From Pseudoselenomonas ruminantium (lineage in GTDB: Bacteria; Bacillota; Negativicutes; Selenomonadales; Selenomonadaceae): a DNA stretch of 64,000 nt. Location: the NCBI RefSeq assembly GCF_900142515.1, contig NZ_FRBC01000017.1, positions 1 to 64,000 on the forward strand, read 5' to 3'. Both the position numbers and the translations under genes were made by a program. The notes beneath the pieces were generated by a model, which had not been told where the DNA came from, made no database searches, and worked only from the letters and a program-made list of their open reading frames with translations. The first letter of the stretch is position 1. Each line of letters begins with the position of its first letter. This document shows, one piece after another, positions 44,217-52,773 of the stretch.

Positions 44217-46652
44217 TTATTTTATTTTTCCCATATAGCGACGCCTGTAATAATCCATTGCCCGATAGTTCACAATATCCCGAAAATGGGCTGCGACTGC
44301 CTCATTCCTTAGATATGGTTTTAGATTTTCACAGACATGTATTGCCATGATTCCCCCTGTCTGGATAAAATCACTTTGCAAAAAACGTAAAGGCATCTTC
44401 CGAATCTTATCCAAATGCCATTTATCTGTAAGTTCCTGAAATTCCTGTTTGCTGTGCACATGGGGCAAATCCTGCCAGTTCCTGTCCTTGATAAAGAATT
44501 TTTTCCATGCTGCCAGTACATCCTCATAGGTCAGTTCTGCTTTCAGGCTGTTTTTCTCCTGCATAGCCAACAATACAGGCATTTTGTAAACTTTGGTCAT
44601 TTGCGTAGCAGCTATCTCCTGCAGAAAATCTTCTGCAATTGTCCCTACCAGCTCTTGTTCTGTTGGCGTTGCTTCCCCCAGCTCCACCAAATAGGCCAGA
44701 TAATGCTTGAACGGATTTTCCTTTGCATGTTTGAGGCATAATTCATAGACGCTTGCGGTCATATTTTCAAAAAGTTCCATACGGGACGGCCTCTTCCCTA
44801 GCAACGACTTGATCCGATAAAACTCATCCTTGATAACCTCCCGCAGACTCTGCCTGTTTTTATCCGCTTCGCGAAAGAGATCGATCAGCTGCAAGTCAAA
44901 ATCCACCCAGCAATTATCCGGATATTCATTTTCTGCTGGCTCGCCTTCCCCATAAACAGCCTGCCCTTCTCTGGAAAGCAGCCCTTTTACCATGCCGGCG
45001 TTGCGGTAATTGCCGATAAAGTCCAGCACCGTAAGGTGTGACTTTCCAGGATACAGACGCAAACCTCTCCCCAGCTGCTGCATAAACACAATGGGTGACT
45101 CCGTGGGACGCAAAAACATTACCATGTCCAAAGCAGGAATATCTATGCCTTCGTTAAACATATCCACCGCAAAGATCACCTTTAGATCACCGCGAATAAG
45201 CTGTTCCACCGCAGATTTCCTGTCATCTGTAAAAGCTCCCTGTGCATTGCTATATACCGCCACGGCTTGGATTCCCTGCTTGATAAAAAACTCTGCCATA
45301 GCTTCAGCATGTTCCCTGGTCGCACAAAATCCCAGAGCACGCTGGGATTTGTATTTCCGATAGTGGCTGACAATCTGCTTCATGCGTCGAATATTGTCTA
45401 AATAAAGGCAATTAAGGTCATGGGCTGCATAAGTCCCTGCCACCGGACGATATGGCCGATAGTCCGTATCGTCATAGATTCCATAGTAACGGAACGGCAC
45501 GAGCATTCCCCGATTGATTGCCGTGAACAGCGGCAGCTCATAGGCCACATTGTAATCGCATAATGCATATATATTACGCCCGTCCAAGCGTTCCGTAGTG
45601 GCAGTCAGCCCCAGCAAAAAACGCGGTCGGAAATAGGCCAAAATATTTCGGTATTTATTGCTGACCGCATGATGGAATTCATCCACCACAATGTAATCGA
45701 ACTGATCCATTGCAAAATAATCATCGTTCAAATATTTGACCTGACCTAAAGTTTCCACGGACGCAAAAATAACGGCCTTACCTGTCTGCTTCTGCTTGCC
45801 CGTAAAAAAGCCGTAATCCTCCAAATTTCGCACATTCCGAAAGGCTTCCGCCGCTTGGCGCAAAATTTCCTCCTGATGAGCGATAAACAGCACCGTGGCA
45901 AAGGATTGGGAATCAAAGGCTGCTAAATATGTCTTACCTATACCTGTAGCGGCATGGACGAGGGCCTTTTCGGCACCTTCCGCCCTGGTCTGTGACAGAT
46001 AATAGAGCGCTTCGATTTGCGCACCTCTCGGCCGAAAAGTATCCTGCCGCTCCTTTAACCAATCATCAAAGGAAATATTTCCCGGCTTTCGCCAATTCCT
46101 AGCATACTGCTGCAATACTTCATCATCTGCCAAAAGGGAATGATTTTGACAGATATCCTGAAACGTCTGGTAGAACGCCATATATTCCCGTTCATTTTCC
46201 CGGCTATCCAAGCAATAGTTCCATTCTACGGCCCCGCCCAGAGCACTGGCGGACAGATTTGACGAACCCACAAACAGATAACTATAGGTGTCAAAATGGA
46301 CAAAGTACGCTTTGGGATGAAAACTTCTGCCTGTATCCTGATAGAATTTCATGATTCCGGCATCCCCCAGATAGTAGCGGAACAGATACAGGGCCTGAGG
46401 TTCGGTGAGGTTGAAGTTCCTGCCTGTCAGCAAGGTGATCACTGCCCCACGCCGGACGGCAGCCATCAGCGCCGGCAAAAGCAAGCGCACACCGGATTCC
46501 CTGACATAGGCCACCATGATGTCAATACGCTTGGCCTTAGCCATGAACCGCTCCAAGGCTGGCAATAATTCCCGGCCATACTCTCCCGTAAATACAGGAA
46601 AACATTCCCCTTCAGCAGTTATGGCATTCTTTGACACAGTATGTTCAACCAT
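44217..46652 (-). CDS. PLD-nuclease/SF2 helicase fusion, probable defence protein
   Basis: 811 residues. N-terminal phospholipase-D-type nuclease domain with a single HKD-like motif 'FHPKAYFVHFDTYSYLFVGSSNLSASAL' (about 110-137), so probably dimeric. Then an SF2 helicase: 'RPRGAQIEALYYL', Walker A 'ATGIGKT', DEFH box 'IVVDEFHHAVS', 'GLTATTERLDG', motif V/VI 'FAVDMFNEGIDIP' and 'QQLGRGLRLYPGK'. The C-terminal 230 residues are DUF3427-like. Such fusions resemble restriction-type defence proteins. The start at 46652 overlaps the methyltransferase gene by 34 bases; no strong ribosome site, so coupling is likely. Confidence 0.88.
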   Translation of the reverse strand: MVEHTVSKNAITAEGECFPVFTGEYGRELLPALERFMAKAKRIDIMVAYVRESGVRLLLPALMAAVRRGAVITLLTGRNFNLTEPQALYLFRYYLGDAGIMKFYQDTGRSFHPKAYFVHFDTYSYLFVGSSNLSASALGGAVEWNYCLDSRENEREYMAFYQTFQDICQNHSLLADDEVLQQYARNWRKPGNISFDDWLKERQDTFRPRGAQIEALYYLSQTRAEGAEKALVHAATGIGKTYLAAFDSQSFATVLFIAHQEEILRQAAEAFRNVRNLEDYGFFTGKQKQTGKAVIFASVETLGQVKYLNDDYFAMDQFDYIVVDEFHHAVSNKYRNILAYFRPRFLLGLTATTERLDGRNIYALCDYNVAYELPLFTAINRGMLVPFRYYGIYDDTDYRPYRPVAGTYAAHDLNCLYLDNIRRMKQIVSHYRKYKSQRALGFCATREHAEAMAEFFIKQGIQAVAVYSNAQGAFTDDRKSAVEQLIRGDLKVIFAVDMFNEGIDIPALDMVMFLRPTESPIVFMQQLGRGLRLYPGKSHLTVLDFIGNYRNAGMVKGLLSREGQAVYGEGEPAENEYPDNCWVDFDLQLIDLFREADKNRQSLREVIKDEFYRIKSLLGKRPSRMELFENMTASVYELCLKHAKENPFKHYLAYLVELGEATPTEQELVGTIAEDFLQEIAATQMTKVYKMPVLLAMQEKNSLKAELTYEDVLAAWKKFFIKDRNWQDLPHVHSKQEFQELTDKWHLDKIRKMPLRFLQSDFIQTGGIMAIHVCENLKPYLRNEAVAAHFRDIVNYRAMDYYRRRYMGKIK

Positions 46653-47221
46653 AGCTCAGCTGACCGCCCTTCCCTCACATCTCCAGTTATCCACAGGCTC
46701 AGATTTTTCCACAGGGCAATATCTTTCGTTATGTACTGCCAGTGCGTCTCTGTCATATCCGTAAAATACCGGCCATGGCGCATACCGGAAAAATCGCCGT
46801 ATTTGAACGATGCATAGAGAATACCACCGCTATGCAGACTCATTGCCAAGTTATGCAAAACCTTACGCAAATCCGTTTCCGGCAAATGCAGCAATGAAGC
46901 ACAAGCCCAAACACCATCATAGGCATCTACTTCTGCAAAATCTGTAAAAAATTGCCTTATAACCTTCTGCCCTATATATTTTTCCGCCAGAGTTGCCAGC
47001 TCATCTGCACCATCCAAAGCCGTAACTTTATATCCCTGGGATAAAAAGTAATGGCTATCCCGCCCTGAACCACAGCCAAAATCCAGTATATGCCCGGACA
47101 CCGCTATCCTTTCCAGGAACTGTTGCTGCATATTATGAAAATCCACATCTCGTGTATTATCTGCAAATTGACGCGCATTATCATTGTAATAGGCAAGTGT
47201 TGTCTCTTGCTCCCATGCCAT
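46619..47221 (-). CDS. Class I SAM-dependent methyltransferase
   Basis: 200 residues from the ATG at 47221 with GGAG upstream (ATGs at 47230 and 47227 sit on the ribosome site). SAM site 'ILDFGCGSGRDSHYFLSQGYKVTALDGADEL'; no DNA-methylase NPPY/DPPY motif, so a small-molecule, RNA or protein substrate is more likely than DNA adenine. Closest in layout to TehB/UbiE-like enzymes. Cotranscribed and overlapping with the PLD-helicase. Confidence 0.85.
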   Translation of the reverse strand: MAWEQETTLAYYNDNARQFADNTRDVDFHNMQQQFLERIAVSGHILDFGCGSGRDSHYFLSQGYKVTALDGADELATLAEKYIGQKVIRQFFTDFAEVDAYDGVWACASLLHLPETDLRKVLHNLAMSLHSGGILYASFKYGDFSGMRHGRYFTDMTETHWQYITKDIALWKNLSLWITGDVREGRSAELWLNILCQRMP

Positions 47222-47323
47222 TCCCATCATCTCCTAACACCATTTTACCCCATTATAGCCACTAACTTCTCTCATTTATCGTTACCGTCATAAAATCACG
47301 CGTTAAATAGCCGTAACCCGAAT

Positions 47324-47363
47324 AAAAAAGGCAGTGAAGTTAATGATAACTTCACCACCTTTT
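47324..47363 (-). terminator. Terminator of the membrane chemoreceptor gene
   Basis: AAGGTGGTGAAGTTA / TAACTTCACTGCCTT stem with a 4-base loop then TTTTTTATT on the minus strand. The remainder of 47222-47323 holds no gene. Confidence 0.88.
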
Positions 47364-47423
47364 GATATGTCAGACACAATGATAATCGTCTTTTGTTTGC
47401 ATTCTTAATGCAAACGTAAACTT

Positions 47424-49394
47424 TTACAACTTGAACTGTCCTATGGCTGTCTGCATATCCGAAGCCATATTGGCCAATGCCTGCGATGCTGCGGCAATCT
47501 CTTCGTTCGATGCCGATTGTTCCTGCGTAGCTGCGGAAATTGTATGTGTATGCTCCGATGTTTTCCGGCTTATGCGGTCAATGGAATCCACTGCTGCGAC
47601 GATATTGCTTGCACCTTCTGATACCATGTTCACAGACGAGTTGATTTCATCCATCTGCTGTTTGATACCATTGACCATATTGAGGATACCTTCAAATTGT
47701 TCACCTACTTCACGGATGGCTGCAGTACCGGATTTCACTTCATCCGTACCAGCCTGCATGGCCTTTACAGCTTCATAAGTATCCTGTTGGATTGAGGAAA
47801 TACGCTGTTTGATCTGTTCCGCTGAATCCTGGGATTCAGAAGCCAGCTTGCGTACTTCTTCGGCTACCACGGCAAATCCTCGGCCGTGTTCACCAGCCCG
47901 GGCAGCCTCGATTGCTGCATTGAGCGACAACAGGTTCGTTTGCTCGGCGATAGATGAGATCGCCTCTACGATCTGACCAATCTGGGTACTGTTCTCTCCC
48001 AGTTTCTGCACAACTTCTGCGGAAGCCATCACGCTCTGCTCGATATTGCCCATACGTCTCACGGCATTTTCCATGAGCTGAGAACCTTTTTGCGCCGCCT
48101 CAGCCGTACGATTAGAGGTATCGGTGACGGTCTGTGCTTTTTGGGCCATCGCTGTTACGTCGCCATATACATCATCCACGTTCTTCTTGGCACCATCAAT
48201 ATCGCCTAACTGGGCCTCCATGCTCACCGAAACCTCACCCACGGTTTCTGCCACATGCACTGCTGCATCTGCCGATTGATGGGCATTGGCCGTCAGCTCC
48301 TCAGAAGCAGCTGCGACCTGTTCACTGGTCGTTGCCATTTTATTGATGAGCTCACGCAGATTCTTGCTCATGGTATTGAACGCTTTCGTAAGCGCACCAA
48401 TTTCATCTGCGGATTCCACTGGCAGCTGTTCCAATTTCAAATTGCCATTGGCCATCTCAACTGCATGACCTTCCAGCTTCATCACCGGCCCTGTGATCTG
48501 CCCGGCAAAAGTACGGCAAACGAAAGCAGACAACAGCAGGCCACCTAAGATAAGGGCAATGAAAATAAGTTTCAAATTCCATAATGCGGCAAATACAAAG
48601 GAACTGGACACAGAAATCCCCACCAGCCAGCCTGTGGAAGGCACCGTCTGGTAAGCAAAGATCTGATCTTCGCCGTTAATAGTGGTTTCAAAATAACCTT
48701 CACCATTTTTGACCATTTCTTCAAAATGGTTTCCCCATCCTTCAATATCTTTAAAATTTTTCATCTGTTCCCCGGCACCAGATGTAGCCAGGATGTTGCC
48801 ATTTTTTTCCATGACAATACCGGCACCTTCGCCGTGGTACTTCATCTTATTTACCTGATCTGTTATGGCATCCAAGGCGATATCCACGCAAGTAGCACCT
48901 ACGAATTTACCATCAGCCTTGACGGGAGCAGCCACTGATACAACCAGTTTCCCCGTGCTTGCAGCCACATAAGCATCCGTGAACAACACTTTGTCCTGAG
49001 CCTTAGCTTCTTTATACCAAGGACGTTGACGAGGATCGCGTTTGCCAGTCTTGTCTCCTGTATAAAACCCCATCCACCAGCCATCTTCAGTACCACCAGT
49101 CATTTCCAGGATTTCTTTATCCGAAATCGTGGTTCCTAATGTTGCCTTATTATGCATGGTGTCAAAGTCACCATTCAAACTAGTCATATAGTTGGTCGTA
49201 GCTACACCAAAAGCACGTTTTTCCCGCAGCCAGCCATCCAGCTCCATCACTTCCCGGGAAACCGTCGTTCTCAGCTCGCTATCTACGCTTTGTCGAAGTT
49301 CCCGGCTGGCCATGATATAACCAGTGATTGCTACTACTGCCATCAATAATCCCATGATTCCAGACAGCAGCATAAACTTTTGTTTTAAACTCAT
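47424..49394 (-). CDS. Methyl-accepting chemotaxis protein with dCache sensor
   Basis: 656 residues. Transmembrane helix 8-29, periplasmic dCache-type domain (about 35-270: '[28 protein letters not shown]', '[21 protein letters not shown]', '[12 protein letters not shown]', '[12 protein letters not shown]'), second helix about 275-297, HAMP about 298-350, and a signalling domain with '[38 protein letters not shown]'. Cytoplasmic membrane receptor feeding CheA; the ligand is unknown but the WY-DxRxRPWY pattern is common to dCache amino-acid sensors. Strong ribosome site; own terminator. Confidence 0.93.
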   Translation of the reverse strand: MSLKQKFMLLSGIMGLLMAVVAITGYIMASRELRQSVDSELRTTVSREVMELDGWLREKRAFGVATTNYMTSLNGDFDTMHNKATLGTTISDKEILEMTGGTEDGWWMGFYTGDKTGKRDPRQRPWYKEAKAQDKVLFTDAYVAASTGKLVVSVAAPVKADGKFVGATCVDIALDAITDQVNKMKYHGEGAGIVMEKNGNILATSGAGEQMKNFKDIEGWGNHFEEMVKNGEGYFETTINGEDQIFAYQTVPSTGWLVGISVSSSFVFAALWNLKLIFIALILGGLLLSAFVCRTFAGQITGPVMKLEGHAVEMANGNLKLEQLPVESADEIGALTKAFNTMSKNLRELINKMATTSEQVAAASEELTANAHQSADAAVHVAETVGEVSVSMEAQLGDIDGAKKNVDDVYGDVTAMAQKAQTVTDTSNRTAEAAQKGSQLMENAVRRMGNIEQSVMASAEVVQKLGENSTQIGQIVEAISSIAEQTNLLSLNAAIEAARAGEHGRGFAVVAEEVRKLASESQDSAEQIKQRISSIQQDTYEAVKAMQAGTDEVKSGTAAIREVGEQFEGILNMVNGIKQQMDEINSSVNMVSEGASNIVAAVDSIDRISRKTSEHTHTISAATQEQSASNEEIAAASQALANMASDMQTAIGQFKL

Positions 49395-49530
49395 AAAGTC
49401 CCCCTCTTTCCATCGCCATCCTCCAGCGCCATAACCTTATACCTCATGCGGATTAATTTCGCGAAACAAAGAAAAAATTCCTTCTCCTATAGGAATTTTC
49501 TTTGCTTTATCATGCTTGCATTCATCCATG

Positions 49531-50679
49531 TCAGCTGTTTCCATATAATCCCCGCCCAACTTCACTAAGCGTGGTAAGCCCCTGCGATACTTTGCCCTTT
49601 CCATCTTCCCACATCGAGATCATTCCTCCTTGCCGGGCTAAAACATCCATTTTCTCCCGGCTGGTTCCATTCAATATCGCCTCCCGGATCTGCTGGTCAA
49701 CTACCAATAATTCCTGCAAAGCAATACGCCCTTGATAAAGCTCACGTTCCTGATCCACGCAACGGCGCACTAACCGTTGTGCCAATACCCCCGACAGGGT
49801 TGCCGCCAATAAATATGGCGGAATTCCCATTTCCAATAAGCGAAATACAGCCGCGACAGCATCCTCCGTATGCAACGTAGTCAGCAATAGATGACCAGTC
49901 AACGCTATGCGCACAGCCATCATGGCTGTTTCTTCATCGCGGATCTCCCCTAAAAGTATCCCCTGCGCATCCTGACGCAAAATCGCTTTGAGACCATTGG
50001 CATAAGTCAGCCCGGCCTGAGGATTCAATTGAATCTGATTGATTCCTTCTATATGACGTTCAATGGGATCTTCCAGCGTCAGCCAATTTTTATCTGGTTG
50101 ATTCAATTCTTGCAGCGCAGCATACAAAGTCGTACTTTTTCCGGAATTCATAGGGCCACAGACAATGATCAACCCCGAGGGGCGATGGATCAGTTCCCGG
50201 AACTTCACCTCATTCGCAGCGGTAAAGCCTAACTCACCAAGCTTTAACAAGGAACTCTGCAGATTCATCAACCGCAAGACCAGCATTTCTCCTCCAGCGA
50301 CCGGCATAGCAGACATGCGAATATCCAAATCCATCCCTTGTTCCCGAAAAACGAAACCGCCATCCTGCGGCTGCTGATGTTTGGCAATGTCCATCCCCGC
50401 CATAACCTTCAGTCTTGACACCAGCATCGGTGCCAGTTCTTCCGGCAGGCGATAAGCTAAAACCTTGAGTAAACCATCGATGCGCAAACGAAAACGCAAC
50501 GCTCCTTCACAGGGCTCAATATGCAAATCGCTGGCTCCCTGCTCAGCTGCCTGCAACAATAAAAAATTGGCCATTTGCACCATTGCAGCACTACCCTCGC
50601 CCGGCGGCCGTCTTCTGTCGGCCTGTTCCTGAAAACACTGCCTGACCAGGATACGCCAAAAAGTTTCCTCACTATGCAT
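49531..50679 (-). CDS. GspE/PilB-type secretion or pilus assembly ATPase (stand-alone)
   Basis: 382 residues, shorter than usual (about 500-560) because the N1 domain is missing. 'ASDLHIEPCEGALRFRLRIDG', Walker A 'GPMNSGKSTTLYAAL', Asp box 'TLEDPIE', Walker B 'ILLGEIRDEETA', His box 'LTGHLLLTTLHT' and 'QRLVRRC' are present. The four-cysteine zinc motif normally following is reduced to one Cys. Powers type IV pilus or type II secretion assembly. No other pilus genes in the window. ATG with AAGGA 12 bases before. Confidence 0.88.
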   Translation of the reverse strand: MHSEETFWRILVRQCFQEQADRRRPPGEGSAAMVQMANFLLLQAAEQGASDLHIEPCEGALRFRLRIDGLLKVLAYRLPEELAPMLVSRLKVMAGMDIAKHQQPQDGGFVFREQGMDLDIRMSAMPVAGGEMLVLRLMNLQSSLLKLGELGFTAANEVKFRELIHRPSGLIIVCGPMNSGKSTTLYAALQELNQPDKNWLTLEDPIERHIEGINQIQLNPQAGLTYANGLKAILRQDAQGILLGEIRDEETAMMAVRIALTGHLLLTTLHTEDAVAAVFRLLEMGIPPYLLAATLSGVLAQRLVRRCVDQERELYQGRIALQELLVVDQQIREAILNGTSREKMDVLARQGGMISMWEDGKGKVSQGLTTLSEVGRGLYGNS

Positions 50680-50749
50680 TTTATCGCTATCCTTTACTAT
50701 TTTATGCTAAATCTCATTCGTCATATGACAACGACTTTCCTGCTTATAG

Positions 50750-50945
50750 GGGCGTTTTCTTATAAGCAGCCGTGAAAAAACCATCCACTCTGCCCCCTTG
50801 GGAGGGAAGTGCGTCCACGGGACACAAAAGGGGTAACCCCTTGACCAGTCAGTTATTCACCAACTCGTCAGATGAGTTACCCCCTCTGGTCACGATGTGA
50901 CCACCGCCCCCTCAAGGGGTGGCATAAAAACGTTTTTATGGTTCC
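50750..50945. other. Structured non-coding segment with nested inverted repeats
   Basis: GC-rich stretch between the GspE-like and msrA-like genes. Seen: GGGGTAAC (50830-50837) pairing with GTTACCCC (50876-50883); TGACCAG (50842-50848) pairing with CTGGTCA (50886-50892), an interleaved order; GGTCA/TGACC around 50888-50902; a CCCCTT/AAGGGG hairpin near 50907-50919; and a perfect 18-base palindrome CATAAAAACGTTTTTATG (50923-50940). No open frame of note. May be a repeat element or a structured RNA. Confidence 0.6.
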
Positions 50946-50951
50946 CTGCAG

Positions 50952-51524
50952 TCAAAATCTTACATATGACCGCAATTTCACAAAATCAATATAGGTTTCC
51001 GTCTCAGGATGACGAGGCAGATAATCCTGATGCTCCGCCTCTGCCGGCTGAAAATGTTCCAGTGGCTGCGCTATCGCACACAGCATTCTGGCCCTTTTGG
51101 GATTGCTGTTGGGATCATTGAGCGTAAGTCCTGCGTCTCCCGCATCTGGTGCCTTGCCACGGTTCGCAATGAAGTTCATATGCAGCTGCACCTGCGGTTC
51201 ATCCTCAGCTGATGCGTAGAACACACCTGCCCGGTACATCTCCCCTCTGGCCTTCCCCTGACCATCGGGAACATAAGGATTCACCACGGCAAAAAGCAAG
51301 TCCATAAGTTTCGATAGATCCATCTTCTTGGGATCATAACTTACTTCCACCCCCATATAAGCCTTGCACTTGCCACTGGCTATATCGGCAAAATTCCCCT
51401 CGCCTTCCCCATTGATATAACCTGTGCATACCGCCATAACCCCTGGAACATGGACAAAGACTTCCTGCAGTTCATGGAAATCCCCGCCGGAAAAATAGAT
51501 TTTTTTCGTATATACGACACTCAC
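50952..51524 (-). CDS. MsrA-like protein lacking the catalytic cysteine
   Basis: 190 residues from a GTG that overlaps the meaB stop (GTGA). Full-length MsrA similarity: 'FSGGDFHELQEVFVHVPGVMAVCTGYINGEGEGNFADI', 'YMGVEVSYDPKKM', 'YRAGVFY', 'HFQPAEAEHQDYLPRHPE'. In true MsrA the active site is GCFW; here it reads GDFH, and the codon is GAT, so not selenocysteine. A cysteine is present instead in 'AVCTGY'. It may have another catalytic cysteine or a different role. Fourth gene of the mutAB-meaB operon. Confidence 0.82.
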   Translation of the reverse strand: MSVVYTKKIYFSGGDFHELQEVFVHVPGVMAVCTGYINGEGEGNFADIASGKCKAYMGVEVSYDPKKMDLSKLMDLLFAVVNPYVPDGQGKARGEMYRAGVFYASAEDEPQVQLHMNFIANRGKAPDAGDAGLTLNDPNSNPKRARMLCAIAQPLEHFQPAEAEHQDYLPRHPETETYIDFVKLRSYVRF

Positions 51525-52714
51525 CCCTTTTCCTGTTCGGGATGGAAGATATCCACCTGCCGATGGGCCGCCCGCTCCACATCAAAGAGTTTCACGAGTT
51601 CTGCCACGGCCTGGGTGGGCGAAATGGTACCATCGAGTACCGCCTCTCTGACCTCCGGCATCCTGCCCGTAATCACGGGATCTTCAAAGAACAGATTATG
51701 CAGATGCTCATCAATCATGCTGTGCATCCAATCCAACAGCTGCCCATCCCGGCGCTTGTTCCAGATTCCGCTCTTCTGGGTATTCTCCCGAAAGCCCCTG
51801 ATGACCTCCCAGAGTTCCTTAAGACCGGTCTTTTCCACCGCCGAGCACATATAGGCATGCGTGGGCCAGCCAGGGGTAGCCGGGCGGATGTATTCCAGCA
51901 TCCGCTCATACTGCCCTCTTGACACCTTGGCCTTGACGAGATTATCCCCATCGGCCTTGTTCACCACAATGGCATCGGCCAGTTCCATGATTCCCTTCTT
52001 GATTCCCTGTAATTCATCCCCGGCACCAGTGAGCACCACGAGCAGGAAAAAATCGACCATCGACCGCACGGTGGTTTCTGACTGCCCCACTCCTACGGTC
52101 TCAATGATGATGACATCATAACCTGCCGCTTCGCACATCAGCATGGTCTCCCGGCTCTTGCGGGCTACGCCCCCCAGCGTGCCCCCAGCAGGCGATGGCC
52201 GGATAAAGGCTTCCCGCCGCCGCGATAAGGTCCCCATCCGGGTCTTATCTCCCAGTATGGAGCCTTTCGTCACGGAACTTGTGGGATCGACAGTCAGGAC
52301 CGCCACCCGATGCCCCGCATCGCAGAGCATATTGCCAAAGGCCTCGATCATGGTGCTCTTGCCGGCTCCGGGCACGCCCGTGATGCCGATGCGCAGGGCG
52401 CGCCCTGTATGGGGCAACAGACGCTGCAGCACCCTTTGAGCCTTGGCAAAATGGCGGGGACTGTTGCTTTCAATCAAGGTGATGGCCCGGGAAAGCGTCA
52501 TCCTATCCCCTTGCAAGACGCCTTCCACATAGTCATCTTCGGACATGACGAGCCGCTTTTTCGGCTTCATCTTCCCGCTTTGCAAGGCAGGATTGATATT
52601 GCCCACGGTCGTGTCCTTGATTCCCTCAATGCCGCCCATCACAGAGCAGGCAAATTTATCGTTTTTCTCCTCCGGCACCCAGCTTGGCTTGCTTGTTGTG
52701 TATTTCTGTTCCAT
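51521..52714 (-). CDS. meaB: MeaB/ArgK-type GTPase, methylmalonyl-CoA mutase chaperone
   Basis: 397 residues from the ATG at 52714 (the ATG at 52717 is too near AGGAGG). Walker A 'GVPGAGKSTMIEAFG', 'VDPTSSVTKGSILGDKTRM', 'IIETVGVGQSETTV', 'VVNKADGDN'. G3E-family GTPase that loads and protects the adenosylcobalamin cofactor of the mutase. About 70 residues of extra N-terminus before the conserved region. Follows mutB after an attenuator-like hairpin pair. Confidence 0.95.
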   Translation of the reverse strand: MEQKYTTSKPSWVPEEKNDKFACSVMGGIEGIKDTTVGNINPALQSGKMKPKKRLVMSEDDYVEGVLQGDRMTLSRAITLIESNSPRHFAKAQRVLQRLLPHTGRALRIGITGVPGAGKSTMIEAFGNMLCDAGHRVAVLTVDPTSSVTKGSILGDKTRMGTLSRRREAFIRPSPAGGTLGGVARKSRETMLMCEAAGYDVIIIETVGVGQSETTVRSMVDFFLLVVLTGAGDELQGIKKGIMELADAIVVNKADGDNLVKAKVSRGQYERMLEYIRPATPGWPTHAYMCSAVEKTGLKELWEVIRGFRENTQKSGIWNKRRDGQLLDWMHSMIDEHLHNLFFEDPVITGRMPEVREAVLDGTISPTQAVAELVKLFDVERAAHRQVDIFHPEQEKG

Positions 52715-52726
52715 CATGGCCTCCTT

Positions 52727-52765
52727 AAAAAGCCTCCCCCGAGAGAGAGGCTGAAATTCAGCCTC
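52727..52765 (-). terminator. Attenuator-like overlapping hairpins between mutB and meaB
   Basis: On the minus strand the stem GAGGCTGAA/TTCAGCCTC (52747-52765) overlaps a second stem AGCCTC/GGAGGCT followed by TTTTT (52727-52752). They share 52747-52752 and cannot both form. Could reduce meaB-msrA expression relative to mutAB. Confidence 0.65.
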
Positions 52766-52773
52766 GTGCCTGT

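Noticed and set aside
46619-47221. Methyltransferase as the PglX methylase of the BREX system
   Set aside because: Only 200 residues, no NPPY/DPPY motif, separate transcript; type 4 BREX has no PglX.
50952-51524. Selenocysteine in the MsrA-like protein
   Set aside because: The codon at the active-site position is GAT, not TGA, and there is no in-frame TGA.
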